From positions 124,001 to 188,000 of the forward strand of contig NZ_KB893625.1 of assembly GCF_000374125.1 (NCBI RefSeq): a stretch of DNA of 64,000 nt, read 5' to 3'. The position numbers and the translations under genes were made by a program. Each line of letters starts with the position of its first letter. The first letter of the stretch is position 1. The stretch comes from Niabella aurantiaca DSM 17617. Lineage in GTDB: Bacteria; Bacteroidota; Bacteroidia; Chitinophagales; Chitinophagaceae. Below are positions 53,534 through 62,407 of the stretch, piece by piece. Below the pieces are notes generated by a model. The model searched no databases. It was not told where the DNA came from and saw only the letters and a program-made list of their open reading frames with translations.

Positions 53534-54787
53534 ATGGAAATACGTTCAATATCCGGAAAGCCCGCGCTGCCTTCGGGCGCCTGGCTCATAGTTGTACTTT
53601 TATCGGTTGGCGGCTGCTTAAATTATTTGGACCGTATCGTTATTACAACCATGCGGGCTTCGATTATAGAAGCGATCCCGATGACCGAAGCGCAGTTTGG
53701 GCTGCTTACGTCCTCCTTTTTATGGACCTATGGTATCCTAAGCCCTTTTGCAGGGTATCTGGCCGATAAATTTAATCGGTCCAGGGTGATCTGCCTGAGT
53801 GTTTTTGTATGGTCGGCTGTTACGTGGATGACGGCCTACACGACCACTTTTTCCGAATTGCTGGCAACGCGTATATTGATGGGGGTCAGTGAAGCCTGCT
53901 TTATACCAGCTGCATTGGCGCTCATCGCCGACTACCACCGCAACAGGACCCGGTCGCTTGCCACGGGTATTTTAATGGTGGGGATCATGACGGGGTCCGG
54001 CTTTGGTTTTGCCGGTGGGTGGGTTGCCGAAAAATATTACTGGAATACCATTTTCGTTTATTTAGGTGTTTTTGGAATTGCCTATACGATATTCCTTTTT
54101 TTCACGCTAAAGGATCTCCGGTCTGATACCGGCGAAGCCGGTGAAGCAGCAGCGCCAAAAGAAAAAGTTAATTTCAGGGAGGCGATCACTTCCTTATTTC
54201 GCCTGCGGTCTTATATCTTTATTTTAATCGCCTGGGGGCTGCTGGGTGTTGTTGCCTGGCTGGTGGTTGGTTGGCTGCCCACGTATTTTTTGGAGAAATT
54301 CAGGCTTTCTGAAGGCATGGCCGGTCTATATGCGACCGCCTATTTTTATGCCGTAGCACTGGCCGGTTTGCTTTTAGGAGGTTACTGGTCTGACCGCTGG
54401 AGCCGCACCAACCCCAAAGGCCGCCTGCTGGTTCCCATCATCGGCATTATGATGGGCGCTCCCTGCATCTTTATGTCAAGTTACCTTAACGTCCTGCCCC
54501 TGGTGGTGATTTGTTTTATGGTATATGCCCTGAGCAAATCTTTTATTGATACGAATATGATGCCGATCCTTTGCCTGGTCGTCAACCGGCAATACCGCGC
54601 TACTGCTTATGGGATCCTGAATTTCCTGGCCTGCATTATCGGGGGTATCGGTATTTATGCGGGAGGGGCCCTCCGGGATATGCAGGTGAATATGGATCTG
54701 ATATTCCGGTTTGCCGCAGTGACCATGGTAATTGCATTGGTGCTGCTGCTGATGGTGAAAATAAAAGCAGAAGGTCCGCTGGAATAA
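53534..54787 (+). CDS. MFS transporter, anion:cation symporter group
   Basis: Inner-membrane permease of 417 residues with about 12 membrane segments. NYLDRIVITTMRASII opens it, PFAGYLADKFNRSRVICLS is the A-motif loop and SEACFIPAALALIADYHR is typical of the ACS family. It would import the acid released by the extracytoplasmic enzymes. This is the only inner-membrane carrier in the large cluster, and no SusC/D pair is seen there, so outer-membrane entry may use another locus or the SusC at 15103. Confidence 0.92.
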   Translation: MEIRSISGKPALPSGAWLIVVLLSVGGCLNYLDRIVITTMRASIIEAIPMTEAQFGLLTSSFLWTYGILSPFAGYLADKFNRSRVICLSVFVWSAVTWMTAYTTTFSELLATRILMGVSEACFIPAALALIADYHRNRTRSLATGILMVGIMTGSGFGFAGGWVAEKYYWNTIFVYLGVFGIAYTIFLFFTLKDLRSDTGEAGEAAAPKEKVNFREAITSLFRLRSYIFILIAWGLLGVVAWLVVGWLPTYFLEKFRLSEGMAGLYATAYFYAVALAGLLLGGYWSDRWSRTNPKGRLLVPIIGIMMGAPCIFMSSYLNVLPLVVICFMVYALSKSFIDTNMMPILCLVVNRQYRATAYGILNFLACIIGGIGIYAGGALRDMQVNMDLIFRFAAVTMVIALVLLLMVKIKAEGPLE

Positions 54788-54885
54788 AGCATAACACGTA
54801 AATTATTTTGTTTGTTGTGAGGAACCGGATGGAGAATGCTCATCCATCTGAATGTAAGGATCATCGTTATTCAATAAAGTAAAAA

Positions 54886-55779
54886 GTGGAAGCTTCTGCA
54901 TTTAATAAAACAATTGGCCCGATCGGACTGGGTTGTGTGACCTTTGGCCGGGAAATTGATCGGGAAGCGGCGTTCCGGCTGATGGACTTCTCTTTTAAGC
55001 AGGGCATCCGTTTTTTTGACACGGCGGCTTCCTATGGGGAAGGGCGATCCGAAGCTATCATCGGGAACTGGATGGCCCGGAATCCGGAATATAAAGGGAA
55101 AACAATGGTGGCCACAAAGCTGAAGCCTCCTTATGAACCCACTCAAATGCTTCGATGCCTGGATGAAAGTCTGGAGCATCTGGGTATGGAGACCATTGAC
55201 CTGTTGTACCTGCATTGCTGGGATGGCCGGGCAGAGAACCTGCAAACGCTGAAATGCCTGGAGGGGTTCATCCGGACCGGGAAAGTAAGATCTTTGGGCG
55301 CCAGTAATTTCAATGCGTTGCAGTTAGGAAAAGTGTTGCAGCTGCAGCTCGAAAACGGCTGGACGCCTTTTAGCTTTGCACAAAACAACCATAACCTCGC
55401 CGTCAGCGATATGAGCCGGGAGTGGTTGCAGCTATGCAGGCAGTACCGGCTCAGGGTTATAGGTTACAGCCCGCTGGGGGCGGGATTTCTGACAGGTAAA
55501 TACCTGCATGGAGTGATGAACGGTACCCGTTTCGATATCATTAAAGGCCATCAGGCGATCTATTTTAATGAGCGGTCGCAAAGGCGTTTGAAAAGATTGC
55601 AGGAACTTGCGGCTCAAACGGGTCTTTCCCCGGAGCTGCTTGCAATGGCCTGGGCCGTTCACCAAAAAGAGGTAGATTGTGTGCTGGTGGGCGGCCGGAC
55701 GGTTGCCCATATCGATAATGCGCTGCAGGCATTGCAATTTACCGATAGCGACCTGCTTTCCGGGCTGGAGTGCGATTAG
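54886..55779 (+). CDS. Aldo/keto reductase (second copy), GTG start
   Basis: NAD(P)H-linked oxidoreductase of 297 residues. Translation must start at GTG 54886, because an in-frame TAA lies two codons upstream and the next ATG is well inside the barrel. TIGPIGLGCVTFGRE, RFFDTAASYGEGRSEAIIG (catalytic Asp and Tyr), MVATKLK (catalytic Lys) and VDCVLVGGRTVAHIDNA are all in place. It differs from the first copy in length and motif detail. It probably reduces an aldehyde formed by one of the aldolases. Confidence 0.9.
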   Translation: MEASAFNKTIGPIGLGCVTFGREIDREAAFRLMDFSFKQGIRFFDTAASYGEGRSEAIIGNWMARNPEYKGKTMVATKLKPPYEPTQMLRCLDESLEHLGMETIDLLYLHCWDGRAENLQTLKCLEGFIRTGKVRSLGASNFNALQLGKVLQLQLENGWTPFSFAQNNHNLAVSDMSREWLQLCRQYRLRVIGYSPLGAGFLTGKYLHGVMNGTRFDIIKGHQAIYFNERSQRRLKRLQELAAQTGLSPELLAMAWAVHQKEVDCVLVGGRTVAHIDNALQALQFTDSDLLSGLECD

Positions 55780-55811
55780 CCGTTAGGGGCAAACCATAAA
55801 AATGAAGGAAT

Positions 55812-56795
55812 ATGAAAATAGTAATCCTGGATGGATATACGTTAAACCCGGGAGACCTGAGCTGGGATGAAATGAATGCCCTCGGCGAGGTGATCGTATA
55901 TGACCGGACCCCATTGGAGAAAATTGTGGAGCGGGCTGCGGATGCGTCTGTTGTACTGACCAATAAAACGCCTTTAAACGCTGAGACGATCGAGCAGCTG
56001 CCTGCTTTACAATTTATCGGGGTACTTGCCACAGGTTATAATGTGATCGATATACAGGCGGCTGCTAAAAGGGGGATCCTGGTTGCCAACGTACCCGGCT
56101 ATGGAACCGCCTCGGTGGCACAGCTAACCTTTGCCTTACTGCTGACGCTTTGCCAACGGGTGCAAAAACACAGCGACGGCGTAAAAGAAGGCCGGTGGAG
56201 CCGGTCGCCGGATTGGTGCTACTGGGATTATCCGCTGGTGGAGCTTTCCGGAAAAACAATGGGCATTATCGGTTTGGGTACGATCGGTAAAAACGTGGCA
56301 GACATTGCCCGAGCCTTTGGCATGCAGGTAGTGGCAATGAGCAGGGAAGGCGGCGGGGCCTCTGCCCCGGATGGTGTGGAGCGGGCGCCGCTAAAAGAAC
56401 TATTGGCGGCAAGTGATGTGGTGTCCGTTCATTGTCCGCTGGTGCCGGAAACAAAAGACCTGATCAATAAAGAGCGGCTGGGCTATATGAAGCCTTCAGC
56501 TTTTCTCATCAATACCTCCAGGGGGCCTGTGATCAACGAAGAGGACCTGGCAGCTGCGCTGAACCGTGATCAGATTGCCGGCGCCGGTCTGGATGTGTTG
56601 TCCGTGGAGCCGCCTCAAAAGGAGCATCCGCTTTATACGGCAAAGAACTGCATCCTTACACCGCATATCGGCTGGGCCACCCGGGAAGCCCGGCTGCGAC
56701 TGCTGGAGACGGCGATCTTAAATATTCAGGGGTTTGTCAATGGCCGGCCCGTGAACATTGTGAACGCAGACGGTCTGATCATGGGCCGGTATTGA
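55812..56795 (+). CDS. D-2-hydroxyacid dehydrogenase (glycerate dehydrogenase/hydroxypyruvate reductase-like)
   Basis: NAD(P)-dependent enzyme of 327 residues. Rossmann motif GLGTIGKNV (about 155-163), catalytic arginine in NTSRGPVI, glutamate in VEPPQ and histidine in TPHIGWAT are visible. The segment CYWDYPLVELSGKTMG before the Rossmann fold is typical of glycerate dehydrogenases. It likely reduces hydroxypyruvate to D-glycerate, which the kinase at 35684 would phosphorylate. It is the last gene before the second operator-promoter. Confidence 0.92.
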   Translation: MKIVILDGYTLNPGDLSWDEMNALGEVIVYDRTPLEKIVERAADASVVLTNKTPLNAETIEQLPALQFIGVLATGYNVIDIQAAAKRGILVANVPGYGTASVAQLTFALLLTLCQRVQKHSDGVKEGRWSRSPDWCYWDYPLVELSGKTMGIIGLGTIGKNVADIARAFGMQVVAMSREGGGASAPDGVERAPLKELLAASDVVSVHCPLVPETKDLINKERLGYMKPSAFLINTSRGPVINEEDLAAALNRDQIAGAGLDVLSVEPPQKEHPLYTAKNCILTPHIGWATREARLRLLETAILNIQGFVNGRPVNIVNADGLIMGRY

Positions 56796-56860
56796 TTTTA
56801 TTGAAATGCGGATCCTTTTAAATGATCGGTGAAACACGCCCGTGGCCAGTACTTAGGTTA

Positions 56861-56880
56861 TTGTCCGCACTGCCGGGCAA
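56861..56880 (+). terminator. Weak candidate terminator after the dehydrogenase gene
   Basis: TTGTCCG and CGGGCAA pair with one G-T wobble around a short loop, followed by TAAATTTAT. The stem is moderate and the U-run interrupted, so termination may be partial before the next promoter at 56977-57004. Confidence 0.35.
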
Positions 56881-56976
56881 TAAATTTATAACCATCATTT
56901 TGATACCGGTTCATGATTCAATAAAGGGCTGTCCGGGTCCTGCATCTTTTCGAAAAAAAAATTAAAGGAATATTTT

Positions 56977-57004
56977 TTTGTTTCCGGGATTCCTTCTATA
57001 TTTG
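56977..57004 (+). promoter_or_regulatory. Candidate promoter of the aminotransferase operon
   Basis: TATATTTG (56997-57004) matches TAnnTTTG, with TTTG at 56977-56980 and a 16-base spacer. The layout copies the promoter at 38187-38213 (15-base spacer, operator 2 bases downstream). The start codon is 57 bases after the box. Confidence 0.55.
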
Positions 57005-57006
57005 AC

Positions 57007-57021
57007 ATATGTCGTACATAT
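57007..57021 (+). promoter_or_regulatory. Candidate FadR-type operator at the aminotransferase promoter
   Basis: ATATGTCGTACATAT is a perfect inverted repeat (ATATGT, CGT, ACATAT) with the GT-N3-AC core. It starts 2 bases after the -7 box, overlapping the expected transcription start. It is the most symmetric of the three sites and could represent the consensus. Confidence 0.6.
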
Positions 57022-57061
57022 TTATTTAGATCTGTATTTCGATGAAAATTAAAAATTGCAT

Positions 57062-58357
57062 ATGAATTATTCCCGATCCTTTCAGCTGTTAGAGCGTGCA
57101 AAAAAAGTTTTAGCCGGCGGTGTTTCTTCCGAATTCAGAAAGTTTGGTTATCCTCATGCACTTTTTTATACGCATGGCCAGGGCAGCCGGATCTATGATG
57201 CTGATGGAAATGAATACCTGGATTTTACACTCAGCCAGGGGCCGCTCATATTGGGGCATTCGCATCCGCAGGTATTGAATGCGGTTACCGGTTATTCGGA
57301 AACAGGACAGTTGTTCGCCGGCCAGCACATCAGGGAGCTTCTTCTTGCGGAAAAGCTGAATCAGATAATACCGTCGGCGGAGCTTATGCGATTCTGCCTC
57401 GACGGATCGGAAGCCGTACAAACGGCTTTTCGCGTTGCCCGGGCCGTTACCGGCAGAAAAAAATTCCTGCGCTTTGAAGGCCATTACCACGGCTGGTTAG
57501 ACAATGTAGCCTGGGGAATATCGACTCCGTCGGCGGAGCAGCTGGGCAGCAGGGAAGCGCCCGCCGCTTTTCCATGGTCGGAAGGGTTGCCGGAACACTG
57601 CGGGGAAGACTTTATCATTTTACCCTGGAACGATCCCGCCCTGGTGAAGGAAACCTTATCTAAACGCTATAACGAAATAGCAGCGGTAATTACCGAGCCG
57701 GTCATGTGCAACAACGGATGCATTCCTCCCGGTGAAGGGTTTCTTCAGGCGCTTCGTCAATTGTGCGACCAATATGGCATCGCCCTGATTTTTGATGAAG
57801 TGATCACCGGTTTCAGGACCGCTTTGGGTGGGGCGCAGCAATACTATGGCATTACACCGGATATTTCCGTTTTTGCCAAAGCTATGGCCAGCGGCTATCC
57901 TATAAGTGCTGTTGTGGGGCGGCGCAGCTGGATGCGGGTCCTGGAGGAGTCGAAGGTGATACAGGCGGGTACCATGAATTCCACGAACGCTACGGTAGCT
58001 GCGGCGCTTACGACCATCGAGGTGCTGGAAGCCGGGAATCCGTATAGCCGTATGTATGATCATGGGCAAAAACTTATGGCAGGTATCCGGGATGCTGCTA
58101 AAAGGTACAACCGGAATTTATTGGTACAGGGATTGGGTCCTATGTTCCACACCGGGTTCACAGATCTGAAAACCGTAAAGGATTATCGCGACACGCTGTC
58201 CTATGACCGGGTTAAGCTGGGAAAATTCGTGGCAGGTTTGCATGATAAAAATATCCGGATCATCGGAAGGGGGTTGTGGTATATCAGCGCTGCGCATACA
58301 GAGGCAGATATTGATACCGCTATTGAAACCGTTAGCCAGGTATTGCGCGATCTGTAA
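57062..58357 (+). CDS. Class III aminotransferase / glutamate-1-semialdehyde aminomutase-like
   Basis: PLP enzyme of 431 residues from the ATG at 57062 (a TTG two codons upstream is weaker). It opens RAKKVLAGGVSSEFRKFG and carries LSQGPLILGHSHP, FEGHYHGWLDNVAWG, LIFDEVITGFR and the PLP lysine Lys273 in VFAKAMASG. It resembles HemL but is set in a catabolic operon, so it probably transfers an amino group to or from a sugar-derived aldehyde or keto acid rather than serving haem synthesis. It starts a second transcription unit with its own operator. Confidence 0.9.
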   Translation: MNYSRSFQLLERAKKVLAGGVSSEFRKFGYPHALFYTHGQGSRIYDADGNEYLDFTLSQGPLILGHSHPQVLNAVTGYSETGQLFAGQHIRELLLAEKLNQIIPSAELMRFCLDGSEAVQTAFRVARAVTGRKKFLRFEGHYHGWLDNVAWGISTPSAEQLGSREAPAAFPWSEGLPEHCGEDFIILPWNDPALVKETLSKRYNEIAAVITEPVMCNNGCIPPGEGFLQALRQLCDQYGIALIFDEVITGFRTALGGAQQYYGITPDISVFAKAMASGYPISAVVGRRSWMRVLEESKVIQAGTMNSTNATVAAALTTIEVLEAGNPYSRMYDHGQKLMAGIRDAAKRYNRNLLVQGLGPMFHTGFTDLKTVKDYRDTLSYDRVKLGKFVAGLHDKNIRIIGRGLWYISAAHTEADIDTAIETVSQVLRDL

Positions 58358-58750
58358 CCATTCCGGAGTTTCCGCAATCAAGGATGGCGCTGTTTTTTAA
58401 AAGGATGCCGGATTGCTTTATGAACCGGGCAGATAAGATTCCTTCATATGGATCGTTTCTATTTTCGGATGGTGGCAGATAAGCCGGAGCTGTATCAAAA
58501 GTTTTCTATTTGGCATGCCGGACGCTCACCGGGATAGCCGGGCGGAAGTTCAGAACGATCGTACGGTTTAAAACGACTTTTGAATAAAGCTTCTCTATAC
58601 TGCTTCGCTGATCCGTGTTACAGCATAACGTTCTTACCGGCTGGCTCATAGGTACAATCTACGGATTAAGAACGGTCATACGATTTTTGAGTCCCATAGG
58701 GGCGACATATTGAAAAGTTTAAACTTCATTAAAATAAACGAACGCCTGCA
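58358..58750. other. Intergenic region before PEP synthase
   Basis: About 390 bases with no gene. Two partial matches to the operator occur: GTCATAC at 58675-58681 and, on the - strand, ATATGTCG at 58703-58710. No clear TAnnTTTG box is near them. A promoter for the PEP synthase gene may lie at about 58690-58740. Confidence 0.4.
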
Positions 58751-61159
58751 ATGAATGAGAGATTTATTTATGGATTGAAGGAAGTAGGTATTAAGGACCT
58801 GGAGATCGTGGGGGGTAAAAATGCCTCTTTGGGGGAGATGATCCAGAATTTAACAGCCTTGGGAATTAATATCCCGGATGGCTTTATTGTTTCGGTGGCC
58901 GCCTACCGGTCCTTCCTGCGGTATAACGACCTGGAAAATGCCATCCAGGAGATCATTCACTCGATTGATTTTGATAATATCGAATCCCTCAGAAGGGGGG
59001 GCAACCGTGTCCGGTTCCTGATCAGTAACGGCCGCTTTCCAAAAGAAATGAGTGCCGAAATTGTAAAAGCCTACGAACAGCTTTCCGGCAATTATAATCA
59101 GCCATATACCGACGTGGCGGTGCGCTCATCGGCAACGGCTGAAGATCTGCCGGATGCTTCTTTTGCAGGACAGCAGGAAACTTTTTTGAATGTGCGCGGG
59201 CCGGCTACCCTCATGGATACGGTGCGGATGTGTTTTGCATCGCTGTTTACAGACAGGGCCATCAGCTATCGCGAGCGTTTGAACTACGACCAGTTTACGG
59301 TGGGGTTAAGCATTTGCGTTCAAAAGATGGTGCGCAGCGATCTGGGCGCTTCGGGCGTGGCCTTCAGTCTGGATACGGAAAGCGGATTTAAAGATGTGGT
59401 GGTGGTCAACGGAGCATTTGGCCTGGGTGAGCTGGTAGTGCAGGGGGCCATTTCGCCCGATGAGTTCATCGTGTTTAAACCGGCATTGAAAAAAGGCTTT
59501 CATGCCATCATCGAAAAAAAACTCGGGATCAAAGATAAGATGATGGTATATGGAGATAAGGCGGATGAGCGGGTGAAGATCATTTCCACGGAAGCCAGCT
59601 CCCAGCAACGGTTTTGCCTGAGCGATGACCTGGTACTGCAGCTCTCCCGGTGGGTTACCGATATTGAAGCCTATTATACCGGTATCCGGGGTAAATGGAC
59701 CCCCATGGACGTAGAATGGGCCTTTGACGGGCTGAGCCGGCAGTTGTACATCGTGCAGGCAAGGCCGGAGACCATCCACTCCCAGGTGGACCATTCTGTG
59801 GTGACCGAATATCATATGCAGCATAGCGGTGATCCGCTTCCTGAAGTGCTGTTGAAGGGAATTGCAGTCGGGGACAAGATCGGATCGGGGAAGGTCCATA
59901 TATTATATTCTTTGGATAAAAGGCTGATCGATGGACATGAGTTTGAAGAGGGAGACGTACTGGTTACGGATATGACAGATCCGGACTGGGAGCCCATAAT
60001 GAAGAAGGCGTCTGCGATCGTTACCAATAAGGGAGGGCGCACCTGCCATGCGGCCATCGTAGCCCGCGAGCTGGGGGTTCCGGCCATTGTTGGATGTGGA
60101 GACGCTACCAGGGTCCTCGCCGGCAAAAATGAAATTACGGTGAGCTGTGCAGAGGGAGAGCAGGGCATCGTGTATGAAGGGCGCGTGCCTTATGACACCG
60201 TTCAGTATAACATCAATGAGCTGCCGGAATTGAACACGAAGATCATGCTGAACGTTGCGTCCCCCTCCATGTGCTTTAAGTTTAGCCATTTGCCCAACTA
60301 TGGTGTGGGCCTGGCCCGGGAAGAGTTCATCATTAATAACTATATACAGATCCATCCGCTGGCCTTATTGCATCACAGGGAGCTGGGGGATGCGGCGCTG
60401 ACAAGCGAAATAGAAAAGCGCATATTGGGATATGAAAATGAAGAGGATTTCTTTATAAAAAAATTGTCCTATGGTATTGCCAAGATCGGTGCGGCCTTCT
60501 ATCCCAACCAGGTGATCGTGCGTTTCAGCGATTTTAAGACCAATGAATATTACAATCTCTTAGGTGGCAACCATTTTGAGCCGCATGAGGAAAACCCGAT
60601 GATCGGGTGGAGGGGCGCCTCCCGCTATTATTCCGATGCCTACCGGGTGGCCTTCGGCATGGAGTGCAAGGCGGTCAGCATTGCAAGGGAGGAGATGGGC
60701 CTGGGGAATATAGCGGTCATGATCCCCTTCTGCCGTACCGTGGAGGAATTGATGAAAGTACAGGCGGTGATGAAGACCTTCGGATTGGAACGGGGCCGGA
60801 ATGATCTCCGGTGTTATTTAATGGCCGAAGTGCCCTCGAATATTATACTGGCGGATGCATTTTGCAAACATATCGACGGGTTTTCCATTGGCTCCAACGA
60901 TTTAACGCAACTGACCCTGGGGCTCGACCGGGATTCGTCGCTCGTAGCGCATTTGTATGACGAAAGGGATCCTGCCGTTAAACAAATGATCGCGCAGCTG
61001 ATTCAGGTAGCCAAAAAGAACGGCGTAAAAGTAGGCGTGTGCGGGCAGGGGCCCTCGGATTTTCCGGACTTTGCCCGGTTCCTGGTCGAAAATGGGATAG
61101 ACAGTATTTCATTGACGCCGGACTCTGTGATCAAAACAATAAAGGCGATGGCTTCCTGA
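58751..61159 (+). CDS. ppsA: Phosphoenolpyruvate synthase
   Basis: Cytoplasmic enzyme of 802 residues converting pyruvate, ATP and water to PEP, AMP and phosphate. The N-terminal nucleotide-binding domain covers about 1-350 (VGGKNASLGEMI; VRSSATAEDLPDASFAGQQETFLNV). The swivelling phosphohistidine domain has GGRTCHAAIVARELGVPAIVG with His433. The C-terminal TIM barrel has SIGSNDLTQLTLGLDRD and the catalytic cysteine in VGVCGQGPSD. Lying in a catabolic cluster with two pyruvate aldolases, it should channel pyruvate to gluconeogenesis. Full length and all motifs are intact. Confidence 0.96.
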   Translation: MNERFIYGLKEVGIKDLEIVGGKNASLGEMIQNLTALGINIPDGFIVSVAAYRSFLRYNDLENAIQEIIHSIDFDNIESLRRGGNRVRFLISNGRFPKEMSAEIVKAYEQLSGNYNQPYTDVAVRSSATAEDLPDASFAGQQETFLNVRGPATLMDTVRMCFASLFTDRAISYRERLNYDQFTVGLSICVQKMVRSDLGASGVAFSLDTESGFKDVVVVNGAFGLGELVVQGAISPDEFIVFKPALKKGFHAIIEKKLGIKDKMMVYGDKADERVKIISTEASSQQRFCLSDDLVLQLSRWVTDIEAYYTGIRGKWTPMDVEWAFDGLSRQLYIVQARPETIHSQVDHSVVTEYHMQHSGDPLPEVLLKGIAVGDKIGSGKVHILYSLDKRLIDGHEFEEGDVLVTDMTDPDWEPIMKKASAIVTNKGGRTCHAAIVARELGVPAIVGCGDATRVLAGKNEITVSCAEGEQGIVYEGRVPYDTVQYNINELPELNTKIMLNVASPSMCFKFSHLPNYGVGLAREEFIINNYIQIHPLALLHHRELGDAALTSEIEKRILGYENEEDFFIKKLSYGIAKIGAAFYPNQVIVRFSDFKTNEYYNLLGGNHFEPHEENPMIGWRGASRYYSDAYRVAFGMECKAVSIAREEMGLGNIAVMIPFCRTVEELMKVQAVMKTFGLERGRNDLRCYLMAEVPSNIILADAFCKHIDGFSIGSNDLTQLTLGLDRDSSLVAHLYDERDPAVKQMIAQLIQVAKKNGVKVGVCGQGPSDFPDFARFLVENGIDSISLTPDSVIKTIKAMAS

Positions 61160-61199
61160 CCAATACGCTGATTTTGCTATAAACTTAAACAGATCATTT

Positions 61200-62381
61200 A
61201 TGGATTCCATTAGAATTGCCGCCTCACCCGTTACCTATATCGGATGGGGCGCTCTGAAAAACCTCGGGGATGAGGTGGAACGGTATGGGAACGGCCCGGT
61301 GCTGATCATTGCGGATCCTGTGATTCAATCATTGGGACTGGTCGAAAAGATTGCCGCCCCGCTTCGTAAAACCGGCCGGCAGGTGACGGTTTATACAGAC
61401 ATCATTCCCGAGCCGCTTCTGCAAACCGCCGAGGAGCTGGTCCGGTTTGCAAGGCAGGGCCATTACGCGCTTGTCATGGGTATCGGTGGAGGCAGTGCCC
61501 TGGATATGGCCAAGCTGGCGGCGGTCCTTATCCGGAACCCGGGACCCGTGAAAGATTATCTGAACCTTACGGGAACCAAGGCGGTCACGAACCGGGGGAT
61601 CCCCAAGATCCTGATCCCAACAACGGCCGGAACCGGAACGGAGGTGACCAATATTTCGGTAGTGGCTTTGGAACAGACCAAGGATGTGGTGGTACATGAT
61701 CACCTGATCGCAGATACGGCGATCGTAGATCCGGAGCTTACGGTCACCGTTCCTCCGGCGGTTACGGCCGCAACCGGTGCTGATGCGTTGACCCATGCTC
61801 TTGAGGCATACCTGTCCGTAAACGCCAATCCCTATTCCGACGGGTTAGCGCTTCAGGCCATAAAGCTGACGGGTGGCTCGCTGGTTGCCGCAACAGAAGA
61901 CGGAACGGACACCCGGGCGCGGACCCATATGATGTATGGCAGCTACCTGGCCGGTCTGGCCTTTTTCAGCGCCGGCGTGGGAGCGGTGCATGCCCTGGCC
62001 TATCCGCTGGGCGGCCAGTTCCATATTGCCCACGGAGCGTCCAATGCTGTTTTACTGCCTTATGTACTGGATCATATCCGCAGCAGCTGTGCCGGACGGC
62101 TTGGTACGATCCTGCAAACACTTGGAGACGATACCGTATACGGCAGTGAAGCGGAAGCTGCTTTTAAATGTGTACGTTGGTTAAAAGAGCTGATGCAGCG
62201 CATTGGCATACCCGCTACCCTGGGAGGGTACCAGATCCCGGAAACGGCGCTCCGCTCCCTGGCTGAAGACGGCATTCAGCAGAAACGATTACTGGCCCGG
62301 TGCCCGATGTCATTGTCTCATGAAGATGTTTACCGGATCTATGAAAAAGCGTTCCGGGGATCTTTTGCAGATCAGGCATAG
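61200..62381 (+). CDS. Iron-containing alcohol dehydrogenase
   Basis: Group III alcohol dehydrogenase of 393 residues. MGIGGGSALDMAKLAA binds NAD(P), IPTTAGTGTEVT follows, and metal ligands are in TGADALTHALEAYLS, ALAYPLGGQFHIAHGASNA and nearby. It would interconvert an aldehyde or ketone and an alcohol. It lies 40 bases after ppsA and before an aldehyde dehydrogenase, a pairing that handles aldehydes released by aldolases. Confidence 0.93.
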   Translation: MDSIRIAASPVTYIGWGALKNLGDEVERYGNGPVLIIADPVIQSLGLVEKIAAPLRKTGRQVTVYTDIIPEPLLQTAEELVRFARQGHYALVMGIGGGSALDMAKLAAVLIRNPGPVKDYLNLTGTKAVTNRGIPKILIPTTAGTGTEVTNISVVALEQTKDVVVHDHLIADTAIVDPELTVTVPPAVTAATGADALTHALEAYLSVNANPYSDGLALQAIKLTGGSLVAATEDGTDTRARTHMMYGSYLAGLAFFSAGVGAVHALAYPLGGQFHIAHGASNAVLLPYVLDHIRSSCAGRLGTILQTLGDDTVYGSEAEAAFKCVRWLKELMQRIGIPATLGGYQIPETALRSLAEDGIQQKRLLARCPMSLSHEDVYRIYEKAFRGSFADQA

Positions 62382-62407
62382 GCATCGAAAGAAAATAAAA
62401 AATATTT

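Noticed and set aside
57062-58357. Haem biosynthesis gene hemL
   Set aside because: The sequence resembles the family, but it starts an operator-controlled catabolic operon and no other haem gene is near.
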